Positions 58,228-64,000 of a DNA stretch of 64,000 bases are shown here, one piece after another; position 1 is the first letter of the stretch; the number at the start of each line of letters is the position of its first letter. This stretch comes from an uncultured Phycisphaerae bacterium (GTDB lineage Bacteria; Planctomycetota; Phycisphaerae; UBA1845; Fen-1342), in NCBI GenBank assembly GCA_937928595.1, contig CALGJV010000009.1:1-64000 (forward strand). Direction: 5' to 3'. Position numbers and translations under genes: made by a program. Under the pieces are notes generated by a model. The model was not told where the DNA came from, did not search any database, and worked only from the letters and a program-made list of their open reading frames with translations.

Positions 58228-59289
58228 CTACTCGCGGAGCACCACGACATCCTGCGGATCGACCCGGCACTGCACTTCCGTCCCCGCCCGCAGCACCGTC
58301 GTCGCCGCCCGCTCCAGCAGCATCGCCCGCACCACCAGCGCGCCGGCCGTCAGCGTGACCTGGAGCGACTCGCCCAGGTACACCGTTTCCACCACCCGCG
58401 CTCCGAACACGTTCGGGCCGGACGCGGCTTCGACCGCCACGGCCTCCGGTCGTATGGACACGGTACACGGCCCCACGCGGGGCGCATCGCCCGCCACGAC
58501 CGCCTCCAGCACCCCCAGCGGCGTCTCCACCGTCCGCCGGTCGCCCGCGGCCTGCGTCACCGTGGCCGCGATGAAGTTCGTCTCCCCCAGGAAGTCCGCG
58601 ACGGCTGCGCTGCCCGGCCGCCGGTACAGCTCGCGCGGCGTGCCGACCTGCGCGATCCGCCCCCCGAACATCACGGCCATGCGGTCGGCCACCGACAGCG
58701 CCTCCTTCTGGTCGTGCGTGACGTACACGGCCGTCAGGCCGGCTTCCTTGCACAGCCGGCGGATCTCGCCCCGCATCTCCAGGCGCAGCTTGGCGTCCAG
58801 GTTGCTCAGCGGCTCGTCCAGCAGCAGGCATTGCGGGCGAATCACCAGTGCCCGCGCCAGCGCCACCCGCTGCTGCTGTCCGCCCGAGAGCTGGTTCGGC
58901 TTCCGCCGGGCGTACTCGGACATCCGGACCAGCGACAGCGCTTCGGCCACGCGCTGCCGCCGCTCCGCCCGCGGCACCCGCCGCACTCTGAGGCCGAACG
59001 CCACGTTGGCTTCGACCGTCATGTGCGGCCACAGCGCGTAGTTCTGAAAGACCATGCCGGTATCGCGCCGCTGCGGCGGCAGAAAGGTCACGTCCCGCTC
59101 GCCGAACCGCACCCGCCCCGCGTCCGGCTCGTAGAACCCCGCGATCGTCCGCAGCAACGTGGTCTTGCCGCAACCGGACGGTCCCAGCAGGAAGAACAGC
59201 TCGCCCCGTTCGATCTCGAGACTGACGTCGTCGAGGGCCCGCACGCGGCCGAAGCACTTCACCACGCGCTCGATCGAAACCGGTATCAC
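58228..59289 (-). CDS. ABC transporter ATP-binding protein, PotA/FbpC type
   Basis: The 353-residue ATPase starts at the GTG at 59289 behind a GAGGAA site. Walker A GPSGCGKTT is at residues 36-44, signature LSGGQQQRVALARAL at 134-148, Walker B CLLLDEPLSNLDAKL at 154-168 and the H-loop VTHDQKEALSV at 190-200. Residues 240-353 form a TOBE-like regulatory domain. The architecture fits importers for iron(III), spermidine or sugars. The frame is open upstream of the GTG but lacks protein character there. The gene precedes the binding-protein gene, but no permease is seen. Confidence 0.93.
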   Translation of the reverse strand: MIPVSIERVVKCFGRVRALDDVSLEIERGELFFLLGPSGCGKTTLLRTIAGFYEPDAGRVRFGERDVTFLPPQRRDTGMVFQNYALWPHMTVEANVAFGLRVRRVPRAERRQRVAEALSLVRMSEYARRKPNQLSGGQQQRVALARALVIRPQCLLLDEPLSNLDAKLRLEMRGEIRRLCKEAGLTAVYVTHDQKEALSVADRMAVMFGGRIAQVGTPRELYRRPGSAAVADFLGETNFIAATVTQAAGDRRTVETPLGVLEAVVAGDAPRVGPCTVSIRPEAVAVEAASGPNVFGARVVETVYLGESLQVTLTAGALVVRAMLLERAATTVLRAGTEVQCRVDPQDVVVLRE

Positions 59290-59483
59290 GCTGCCCGTTC
59301 CTCGTCCCGCGCCCGCCCCGCTCCGGGCCGGGTCGTCCGCCGCTAATCCGGCCGCGACGGGGTATTGAACGAGCAACCGCGACCGGCGGTCAAGCCTCGC
59401 ACCGGGCCGCTGCGCCGCGGCTGCAGCCTCCCGTGCGACGACTGTCTGTTCGGCCGCCTCGCCACACGCCATGCGACGAAAAC

Positions 59484-59508
59484 GGGGACCGGCGCTCGGC
59501 CGGTCCCC
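59484..59508 (-). terminator. Rho-independent terminator of the ferritin gene
   Basis: GGGGACCGGC (59484-59493) pairs with GCCGGTCCCC (59499-59508) around a five-base loop. On the minus strand the stem is followed by GTTTTCG. It lies 30 bases after the ferritin stop at 59538. Confidence 0.75.
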
Positions 59509-59537
59509 GGGAAGCTCACGCGCTTCGCACCGCGGCG

Positions 59538-60029
59538 CTAGTCCTTGCGGCCGAGCTGCGCGACATACGCCTCGAGCTGCAGCAGGTTCTTGCCGGCCAT
59601 GTTCGCGACCTCGTAGAGGTGCGTCACCGACTCGACCTCCTCGACCTGCTCCTTGACGAACCAGCCGAGGAACTCGCGGGTCGCGAAGTCGTGCTCCTTC
59701 TCGGCCAGCGCCATCAGCTCGTGGATGCACTTGGTGATCTTCTTCTCGTGCTCCACCGCGGCCTTGATGGCGTCGGCGGGCGAGGCGTACTCGGCCGGCG
59801 GCTCCGGGATCGCCTTCAGATGCACCACGCCCTGCTGGGCGTTCACGTAGTCGATGAACTTGTAGGCGTGCGACAGCTCCTCCCGGGCCTGGAGCTTGAA
59901 CCAGCCGGCCAGCATCTTGAGCGCCTGCCGCTCGAACTGGCAGGCGATCGCCAGGTAAATGTGCGACGAGTGGAACTCGTGCGTGATCTGCTCGTTGAGC
60001 TTCGCATTCATCGCATCCGAAATCAGCAT
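59538..60029 (-). CDS. Ferritin, non-haem, FtnA-like
   Basis: The 163-residue protein starts at the ATG at 60029, nine bases after AGGTGG. The four-helix ferritin pattern is clear: EQITHEFHSSHIYLAIAC, the ferroxidase segment AREELSHAYKFIDYV (Glu50, Glu51 and His53), EHEKKITKCIHELMALAEKE, and FVKEQVEEVESVTHLYEVA. The length fits bacterial FtnA. The protein oxidises and stores iron as a mineral in a 24-mer shell. A terminator follows, and a perfect TATAAT on the minus strand (60171-60176) precedes it by about 140 bases. No Fur box was recognised. Confidence 0.95.
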   Translation of the reverse strand: MLISDAMNAKLNEQITHEFHSSHIYLAIACQFERQALKMLAGWFKLQAREELSHAYKFIDYVNAQQGVVHLKAIPEPPAEYASPADAIKAAVEHEKKITKCIHELMALAEKEHDFATREFLGWFVKEQVEEVESVTHLYEVANMAGKNLLQLEAYVAQLGRKD

Positions 60030-60170
60030 CTCATCCACCTTTCCTATGCGGCCTCCGGCGCTCGGCCGGACGGCACGGGGTTTGTGGGGCCCATTGCCCG
60101 GGCGGCCATCCGCCGGCCGGCCGCGGGGATCCGCTCGCACAGGCGCAGCCCCGATTCGAGTGGATCGTGG

Positions 60171-60176
60171 ATTATA
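60171..60176 (-). promoter_or_regulatory. Candidate -10 box of the ferritin gene
   Basis: The minus strand reads TATAAT, followed by a leader of about 140 bases to the ATG at 60029. No clear -35 element was found at 16-18 bases. Confidence 0.4.
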
Positions 60177-60277
60177 GCGGGCGTCCGAACGGCCCACACG
60201 GACGCCCGTCGGCTCCGCGGCCCGCCTGCCCAGCGCCGCCGGCGGCCGGCCCGCGAAACCCGGCGGACGCCGGCCGT

Positions 60278-60306
60278 TTGCGGGCCCGCCGCCGGCCCGC
60301 TACACT
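60278..60306 (+). promoter_or_regulatory. Putative promoter of the ribH-nusB-ftsY operon
   Basis: TTGCGG (60278-60283) and TACACT (60301-60306) are spaced 17 bases apart, leaving a leader of about 110 bases before ribH. No FMN riboswitch features were recognised in it. Confidence 0.45.
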
Positions 60307-60422
60307 ATGCGCTCGCCGCGCGTCGGACTGCGCAAGTAACGTAGGCGTAGACTCTTAGCCTCCGCAGCGGGCCCGGGCGGGCCCGTGGGCGGTGCGGCCG
60401 GCGACGGCGCCAGGGACAAGCG

Positions 60423-60893
60423 ATGGGCCAGGTCATCTCGGGCAAGCTCGACGCCGCGCCGTACGCGTTCGCGCTGGTGGTCGCGCGGTTCAACGAGTTC
60501 ATCACGGGGCGTCTCGTCGCCGGGGCGCTCGACGAGCTCACCCGCCACGGCGCCGATCCGCAGCGCATCACGCAGGTCTGGGTCCCGGGATCGTGGGAGA
60601 TCCCCCTGGTCGCCCAGCGCCTCGCCGCCAGCGGCCAGTTCCACGCGATCATCGGCCTGGGCTGCGTGATCCGCGGCCAGACGCCGCACTTCGAGTACGT
60701 CGCGGCCGAGGTCGCCAAGGGCATCGCGCAGGTCGCGCTGGCCACCGGGGTGCCGGTGACGTTCGGCGTGATCACGGCCGACTCGCTCGAGCAGGCCATC
60801 GACCGCGCCGGCGCCAAGACCGGCAACAAGGGCGCCGACGCCGCCCGTGCCGCGATCGAAATGGCCAACCTGCTGGGGGCTCTCCCGCGGTGA
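60423..60893 (+). CDS. ribH: 6,7-dimethyl-8-ribityllumazine synthase
   Basis: RibH condenses the ribityl-aminouracil with dihydroxybutanone phosphate in riboflavin synthesis. The 156-residue product starts at the ATG at 60423. It has [18 protein letters not shown], the phosphate and substrate segment [28 protein letters not shown] with the catalytic His89, and [17 protein letters not shown] at the end. All are canonical. Its stop overlaps the GTG of nusB (60890-60893). Adjacent ribH and nusB genes are common in bacteria. Other rib genes are not in the window. Confidence 0.97.
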   Translation: MGQVISGKLDAAPYAFALVVARFNEFITGRLVAGALDELTRHGADPQRITQVWVPGSWEIPLVAQRLAASGQFHAIIGLGCVIRGQTPHFEYVAAEVAKGIAQVALATGVPVTFGVITADSLEQAIDRAGAKTGNKGADAARAAIEMANLLGALPR

Positions 60894-61408
60894 GCGCCGC
60901 CCGACCGCCGAGCGCGACGCCCGCCCGCCGCCCGCACCCGCGGTCGCAGGCCCGCATGCTCGCCGTGCAGGCCCTGTGCGCGTACGACGCCCTCGGCGAC
61001 GGCTTCGGCGCCGAGATCCACACCTTTCTGCAAGACACACACACGTACGCCGACCTGGGCTGGTCGCAACCGCCGCCGCCGGATGCCCTGAGCTTCGCGC
61101 GGGCGCTGGTCGAGGAGACCTGGGCCCGTCGGCCCGAGCTGGACGCGCTGCTGGTTCGGCTCGTGCCGGGCTGGTCGCTCGAGCGGATTCAGCCCGTCGA
61201 TCGCAACATTCTGCGGCTGGGGCTGTACGAGTTGCGGGAGTGCCCGCAGACGCCGCCCGCGGTGGTGATCAACGAGGCCATCGAGCTAGCGCGGCTTTTC
61301 GGCGGCGGCGACTCGCCCGCCTTCGTCAACGGCGTGCTTGACGCCGCGCGGCGGGAGCTGGAACAGGCGACTTCACCGGCTGCGCCCGATCCGGGCCCGG
61401 CCGCATGA
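60890..61408 (+). CDS. nusB: Transcription antitermination factor NusB
   Basis: The GTG at 60890 overlaps the ribH stop as GTGA and gives 172 residues. The core matches Nus[21 protein letters not shown], then [46 protein letters not shown]. NusB with NusE binds boxA RNA and supports antitermination on rRNA operons. The N-terminal 15 residues are basic and Pro-rich. The next gene, ftsY, begins nine bases after the stop. Confidence 0.93.
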   Translation: MSAARPPSATPARRPHPRSQARMLAVQALCAYDALGDGFGAEIHTFLQDTHTYADLGWSQPPPPDALSFARALVEETWARRPELDALLVRLVPGWSLERIQPVDRNILRLGLYELRECPQTPPAVVINEAIELARLFGGGDSPAFVNGVLDAARRELEQATSPAAPDPGPAA

Positions 61409-61417
61409 GAGGCGGAC

Positions 61418-62335
61418 ATGGGGCTGTTTGACGCACTGCGGAAGGGACTGGCCAAGACGCGCGACAAGATCGTCGCCGGTCTGCGGACCGTCCTGCCGAT
61501 CGGGCGCAAGATCGACGAGGAGCTGCTCGACCAGCTCACCGACACGCTGCTGGCCGGCGACATGGGTCCGAAGGCCGTGGCCGGGCTCATCGAGGAAGTG
61601 CGGGCCGCCTGGAAAGCCGGCCAGGTGCGCGAGGCGCAGGAGATCGTGCCGTTTTTGAAGGAGCGCATCGCGGGCACCTGGAGCGACAAGGACCGCGCGC
61701 TGCGCCTGGCCCCGCAGCCGCCGACCGTCATCTTCGTGGTCGGGATCAACGGCTCCGGCAAGACCACCAGCGTGGCCAAGCTGGCCTGGTATCTGCGCCA
61801 GCAGGGCCGCACGGTGCTGCTCGGCGCGTGCGACACGTTCCGGGCCGCGGCCGTCGACCAGCTCGTCATCTGGGCCCACCGCGCCGACGTGGACATCGTC
61901 TACCAGGCCACCGGCAGCGACCCCGCCGCGGTGGCATACGACGCGTGCGACGCGGCCATCGCCCGCAAGGTGGACGTGCTGCTGATCGACACGGCCGGCC
62001 GGCTCCACACGCAGGACCACCTGATGCGCGAGCTGAACAAGATTCAGCGCGTCGTGCAGAAGCGGCTGCCGGACGCGCCGCACGAGGTGCTGCTCGTGCT
62101 CGATGCGACGATCGGGCAGAACGCGATCAATCAGGCCAAGGTCTTCTCGCAGGCCGTGAACGTGACGGGCCTGTTCCTGGCGAAGCTCGACGGCTCGGCC
62201 AAGGGCGGCATCGTGGTCGGCATCCGCGACCAGCTCGACATTCCCGTGAAGTTCGTCGGACTGGGCGAGACGATGGACGCGATCGAGCCGTTCGACCCGC
62301 AGCGGTTCGTCGAGGCGCTGTTCGCGGGCGTCTAG
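61418..62335 (+). CDS. ftsY: Signal recognition particle receptor FtsY
   Basis: FtsY is the membrane-side GTPase that docks the signal recognition particle with its cargo. The 305-residue protein has the N domain (about 1-95) and the G domain: GINGSGKTT at 109-117, DTFRAAA at 139-145, DTAGR at 191-195, and AKLDGSAKGG at 256-265 followed by FVGLGETMDAIEPFD. It lacks the acidic N-terminal A domain found in E. coli, as in many other bacteria. An AGAGG site precedes the ATG. It is the last gene of the ribH-nusB-ftsY series. Confidence 0.96.
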   Translation: MGLFDALRKGLAKTRDKIVAGLRTVLPIGRKIDEELLDQLTDTLLAGDMGPKAVAGLIEEVRAAWKAGQVREAQEIVPFLKERIAGTWSDKDRALRLAPQPPTVIFVVGINGSGKTTSVAKLAWYLRQQGRTVLLGACDTFRAAAVDQLVIWAHRADVDIVYQATGSDPAAVAYDACDAAIARKVDVLLIDTAGRLHTQDHLMRELNKIQRVVQKRLPDAPHEVLLVLDATIGQNAINQAKVFSQAVNVTGLFLAKLDGSAKGGIVVGIRDQLDIPVKFVGLGETMDAIEPFDPQRFVEALFAGV

Positions 62336-62364
62336 CCCCCGCGCCGGGACGGTCACCGCCGCGC

Positions 62365-63135
62365 TCAGCCCGCCTCGCAGACCAGCCCGTCGTACGCCAG
62401 CTCCACGCCCGGTGGCAGCGCCGCGCTCGTCGCCGCGTGCCCCAGCTCGTGCGCGATGTGCGTCAGCAGCGTCCGGCGCGCCCCGATCCGCGCCGCCGCC
62501 GCCAGCGCCTGCTCCAGGTTGAAGTGCGTCGGGTGCGGCCGGCGCCGCAGCGCATCGAGCACCAGCACGTCGAGCCCCGCCAGCAGGGGCCACGTCTCGT
62601 CCGGAATCGCGCTGCAATCCGGACAGTACGCGATGTCGCCGATCCGGAACCCCAGCACGCGCGCGGGGCCGTGCCAGTACGGCAGCGGCGTCACGAGCCG
62701 TCCACCGATCTCGAACAATCCGGTGATCGGCTCGGCCCGCAGTTGCGGCTTGGCGCTCGGGTACGACGGATCGTCCTCGAACGCGTAGCGGAACATCTCC
62801 CGCACCCGCGCCAACGTGTCCGCCGCCCCATACACCGGCAGCTCGCAGCCGAGCAGATCGTTGAACCGCCGTACGTCGTCCAGCCCGACGACATGGTCCG
62901 CGTGCGCGTGCGTCAGAAGCACCGCATCGACCCGCGTCACCCCGCACGCCACGCACTGGAGCCGCAGCTCCGGCGCCGTGTCGATCAGCACCCCGAGGCC
63001 GTCGTACTCCAGCAGCGCGCTGGTGCGCGTGCGGCGGTCGCGCGGATCGGACGACCGGCACACCTCGCAGCGGCAGGCGATCATCGGAATGCCGTGCGAC
63101 GTGCCCGAGCCCAGGATCGTCAGCCGCAGCCCCAT
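62365..63135 (-). CDS. Metallo-beta-lactamase-fold hydrolase, PhnP-like
   Basis: The ATG at 63135 has AGGAG seven bases upstream and gives 256 residues. The zinc motif THAHADH is at 75-81. Family pieces include LTILGSGTSHGIPMIACRC, the Cys-containing CRCEVCRSS, VVGLDDVRRFN and a late THIAHEL. The Cys set near the start and the SGTSHGIP phrase fit the PhnP/LipB-associated group of phosphodiesterases. In E. coli PhnP cleaves cyclic ribose phosphate, but here there are no phosphonate genes, so the substrate is unknown. It is convergent with ftsY. Confidence 0.87.
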   Translation of the reverse strand: MGLRLTILGSGTSHGIPMIACRCEVCRSSDPRDRRTRTSALLEYDGLGVLIDTAPELRLQCVACGVTRVDAVLLTHAHADHVVGLDDVRRFNDLLGCELPVYGAADTLARVREMFRYAFEDDPSYPSAKPQLRAEPITGLFEIGGRLVTPLPYWHGPARVLGFRIGDIAYCPDCSAIPDETWPLLAGLDVLVLDALRRRPHPTHFNLEQALAAAARIGARRTLLTHIAHELGHAATSAALPPGVELAYDGLVCEAG

Positions 63136-63181
63136 CGTCGCTCCTGTCACCGGCCGGCCGCGCTCGCGCCCCGGCGCCGGG

Positions 63182-63946
63182 CTACACGGCCCACAGGTCC
63201 GAAACCTCGTAGCGGCTCGCCACGTGCAGGGGGTACGCCGCCCCCACCCGTTGGCGACTGGTCGCCAGCGCCAGTTCCGGCGTGTTGTTCTCCGCGCTCA
63301 GATGCGCCAGCGCGATCCAGCTCGGCCGCGGGCAGCAGTGGTGCAGCAGCGCCGCCGCCTCGTCGTTCGAGATATGCCCGGCGTGCCCGCGGATGCGGGC
63401 CTTGAGCTCCGGCGGGTACGGCCCCGTGTCCAGCATCTGCGGGTCGTAGTTGCTCTCTAGATAGGCCGCGTGCACGTCGCGCAGCGCCGTCGCCAGCGCC
63501 CCGAACGGATGCCCGAGATCCGTGAAGATCCCCAGCCGCCGGCCCTCCGCCTCGACGATGAACGCGACGCTCTCGCGCGCGTCGTGCGGCGTCGGCAGCG
63601 TATGCACCCGCACCGCCCCGAACGTCAGCGTGTGCCCCGGCGCGAACGACCGCACACCGTCCCCCCGGACCGGTCCGAACTGAGACCGGATCGACTGGTG
63701 CGTGGCCGGCGTCGCGTACACCGGCCACTCGAACAGCCGGTGGCAGACGCCCGCCCCCCGGGTGTGGTCTCCGTGGGCGTGTGAAAGAATCAGCGCGTGC
63801 ACGCCGCGCGCGTCCCGGCCGTGCCGCGCCAGGCGCTCGCGGACGCGCCGCCCGCTCAGGCCGGCGTCGAAGAGCAGCCGCACGCCGGCCGCCTCGACGT
63901 AGATCGCGTTGCCGTTCGAGCCGGATTGCAGCGCACACGTGAGCAT
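63182..63946 (-). CDS. Metallo-beta-lactamase-fold hydrolase, YycJ/WalJ-like
   Basis: The product has 254 residues from the ATG at 63946 (TTG 63949 is possible). The start CALQSGSNGNAIYVEAAGVR and the zinc motif SHAHGDH (55-61) fit the YycJ/WalJ branch of the fold. FTDLGHP, YLESNYDPQML and HLSAENNTPELA follow. YycJ is a DNA exonuclease-like protein linked to the WalKR region in Firmicutes, but no walKR genes are here. It lies 46 bases upstream of the other MBL gene on the same strand, so the two may be co-transcribed. Confidence 0.87.
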   Translation of the reverse strand: MLTCALQSGSNGNAIYVEAAGVRLLFDAGLSGRRVRERLARHGRDARGVHALILSHAHGDHTRGAGVCHRLFEWPVYATPATHQSIRSQFGPVRGDGVRSFAPGHTLTFGAVRVHTLPTPHDARESVAFIVEAEGRRLGIFTDLGHPFGALATALRDVHAAYLESNYDPQMLDTGPYPPELKARIRGHAGHISNDEAAALLHHCCPRPSWIALAHLSAENNTPELALATSRQRVGAAYPLHVASRYEVSDLWAV

Positions 63947-64000
63947 CAACGCAGTCTATCCGATCCGCCGCCGGCGCGTCCCCTCAGGCGCCGCGCCGAT

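Noticed and set aside
59290-59730. N-terminal extension or lost permease fused to the ABC ATPase frame
   Set aside because: The open frame upstream of the GTG at 59289 has no hydrophobic helices, overlaps the ferritin gene in antisense and contains the ferritin terminator.

Overview
The window is a GC-rich bacterial chromosome segment that most likely comes from a planctomycete (Planctomycetota, perhaps near Phycisphaerae). The assignment is inferred from several features: a type IV pseudopilin-like protein with the H-X9-DG box (24963-25907), an OB-fold-like lipoprotein with a Cys-rich PTPWDYCC signature (372-947), an over-length UvrA of the kind known from the PVC group, a TIGR03936/DUF2344 gene overlapping an RNase E/G gene, and many short secreted lipoproteins. 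There is no rRNA, prophage or CRISPR array. The only mobile-element trace is the 3' end of an IS66-type transposase at the left edge.

Layout. (1) 1-6460: IS66 remnant, then a minus-strand operon of a Cys-rich secreted protein, an HlyD-type adaptor, an ABC ATPase, two FtsX-type permeases and an OB-like lipoprotein. (2) 6461-7300: a protein-free stretch with two homologous small-RNA-like units, each with a C/U-rich anti-Shine-Dalgarno run and an intrinsic terminator. (3) 7300-18100: a hydrolase lipoprotein, amino-sugar genes (nagB and a GlmU-like enzyme), an ADP-forming CoA ligase with an acyl carrier protein, a Gfo/Idh/MocA oxidoreductase, and an orphan SdhC-like cytochrome b paired with an MFS transporter. 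(4) 18137-23735: a 1694-residue UvrA with three ABC modules, then an Rrf2 regulator. (5) 24189-31148: GNAT, pseudopilin-like, Mpo1-like, CAP and PKD secreted proteins and a LacI regulator. (6) 31441-38976: hpf, EIIA, HPr, EI, DUF2344, RNase E/G and serine acetyltransferase on the plus strand. (7) 39025-43882: tRNA-Arg(CCU), a WecA/MraY-family transferase, DUF4416, CoaB, TsaD and an MDR dehydrogenase on the minus strand. (8) 44015-51615: a beta-propeller-like lipoprotein, a transglutaminase/beta-lactamase fusion divergent from a NamZ-type muramidase, a repeat-rich gap and gcvT. (9) 51802-56849: a TetR regulator with twin operators, a lipoprotein gene broken by an in-frame TGA, malate dehydrogenase, a YHS/TRASH-like protein and malQ. 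(10) 56866-64000: an iron-type ABC binding protein and ATPase with no permease, ferritin, ribH-nusB-ftsY, and two metallo-beta-lactamase-fold hydrolases.

Connections. The hpf-EIIA-HPr-EI block has phosphotransfer proteins but no sugar permease, so a regulatory PTS is likely. NagB, the GlmU-like enzyme, NamZ and the AmiE-like half of the fusion protein together suggest peptidoglycan and amino-sugar recycling. The most novel-looking items are the twin anti-SD RNA units, the NamZ-linked fusion, the triple-ABC UvrA, and the TetR locus with duplicated operators and an interrupted lipoprotein.
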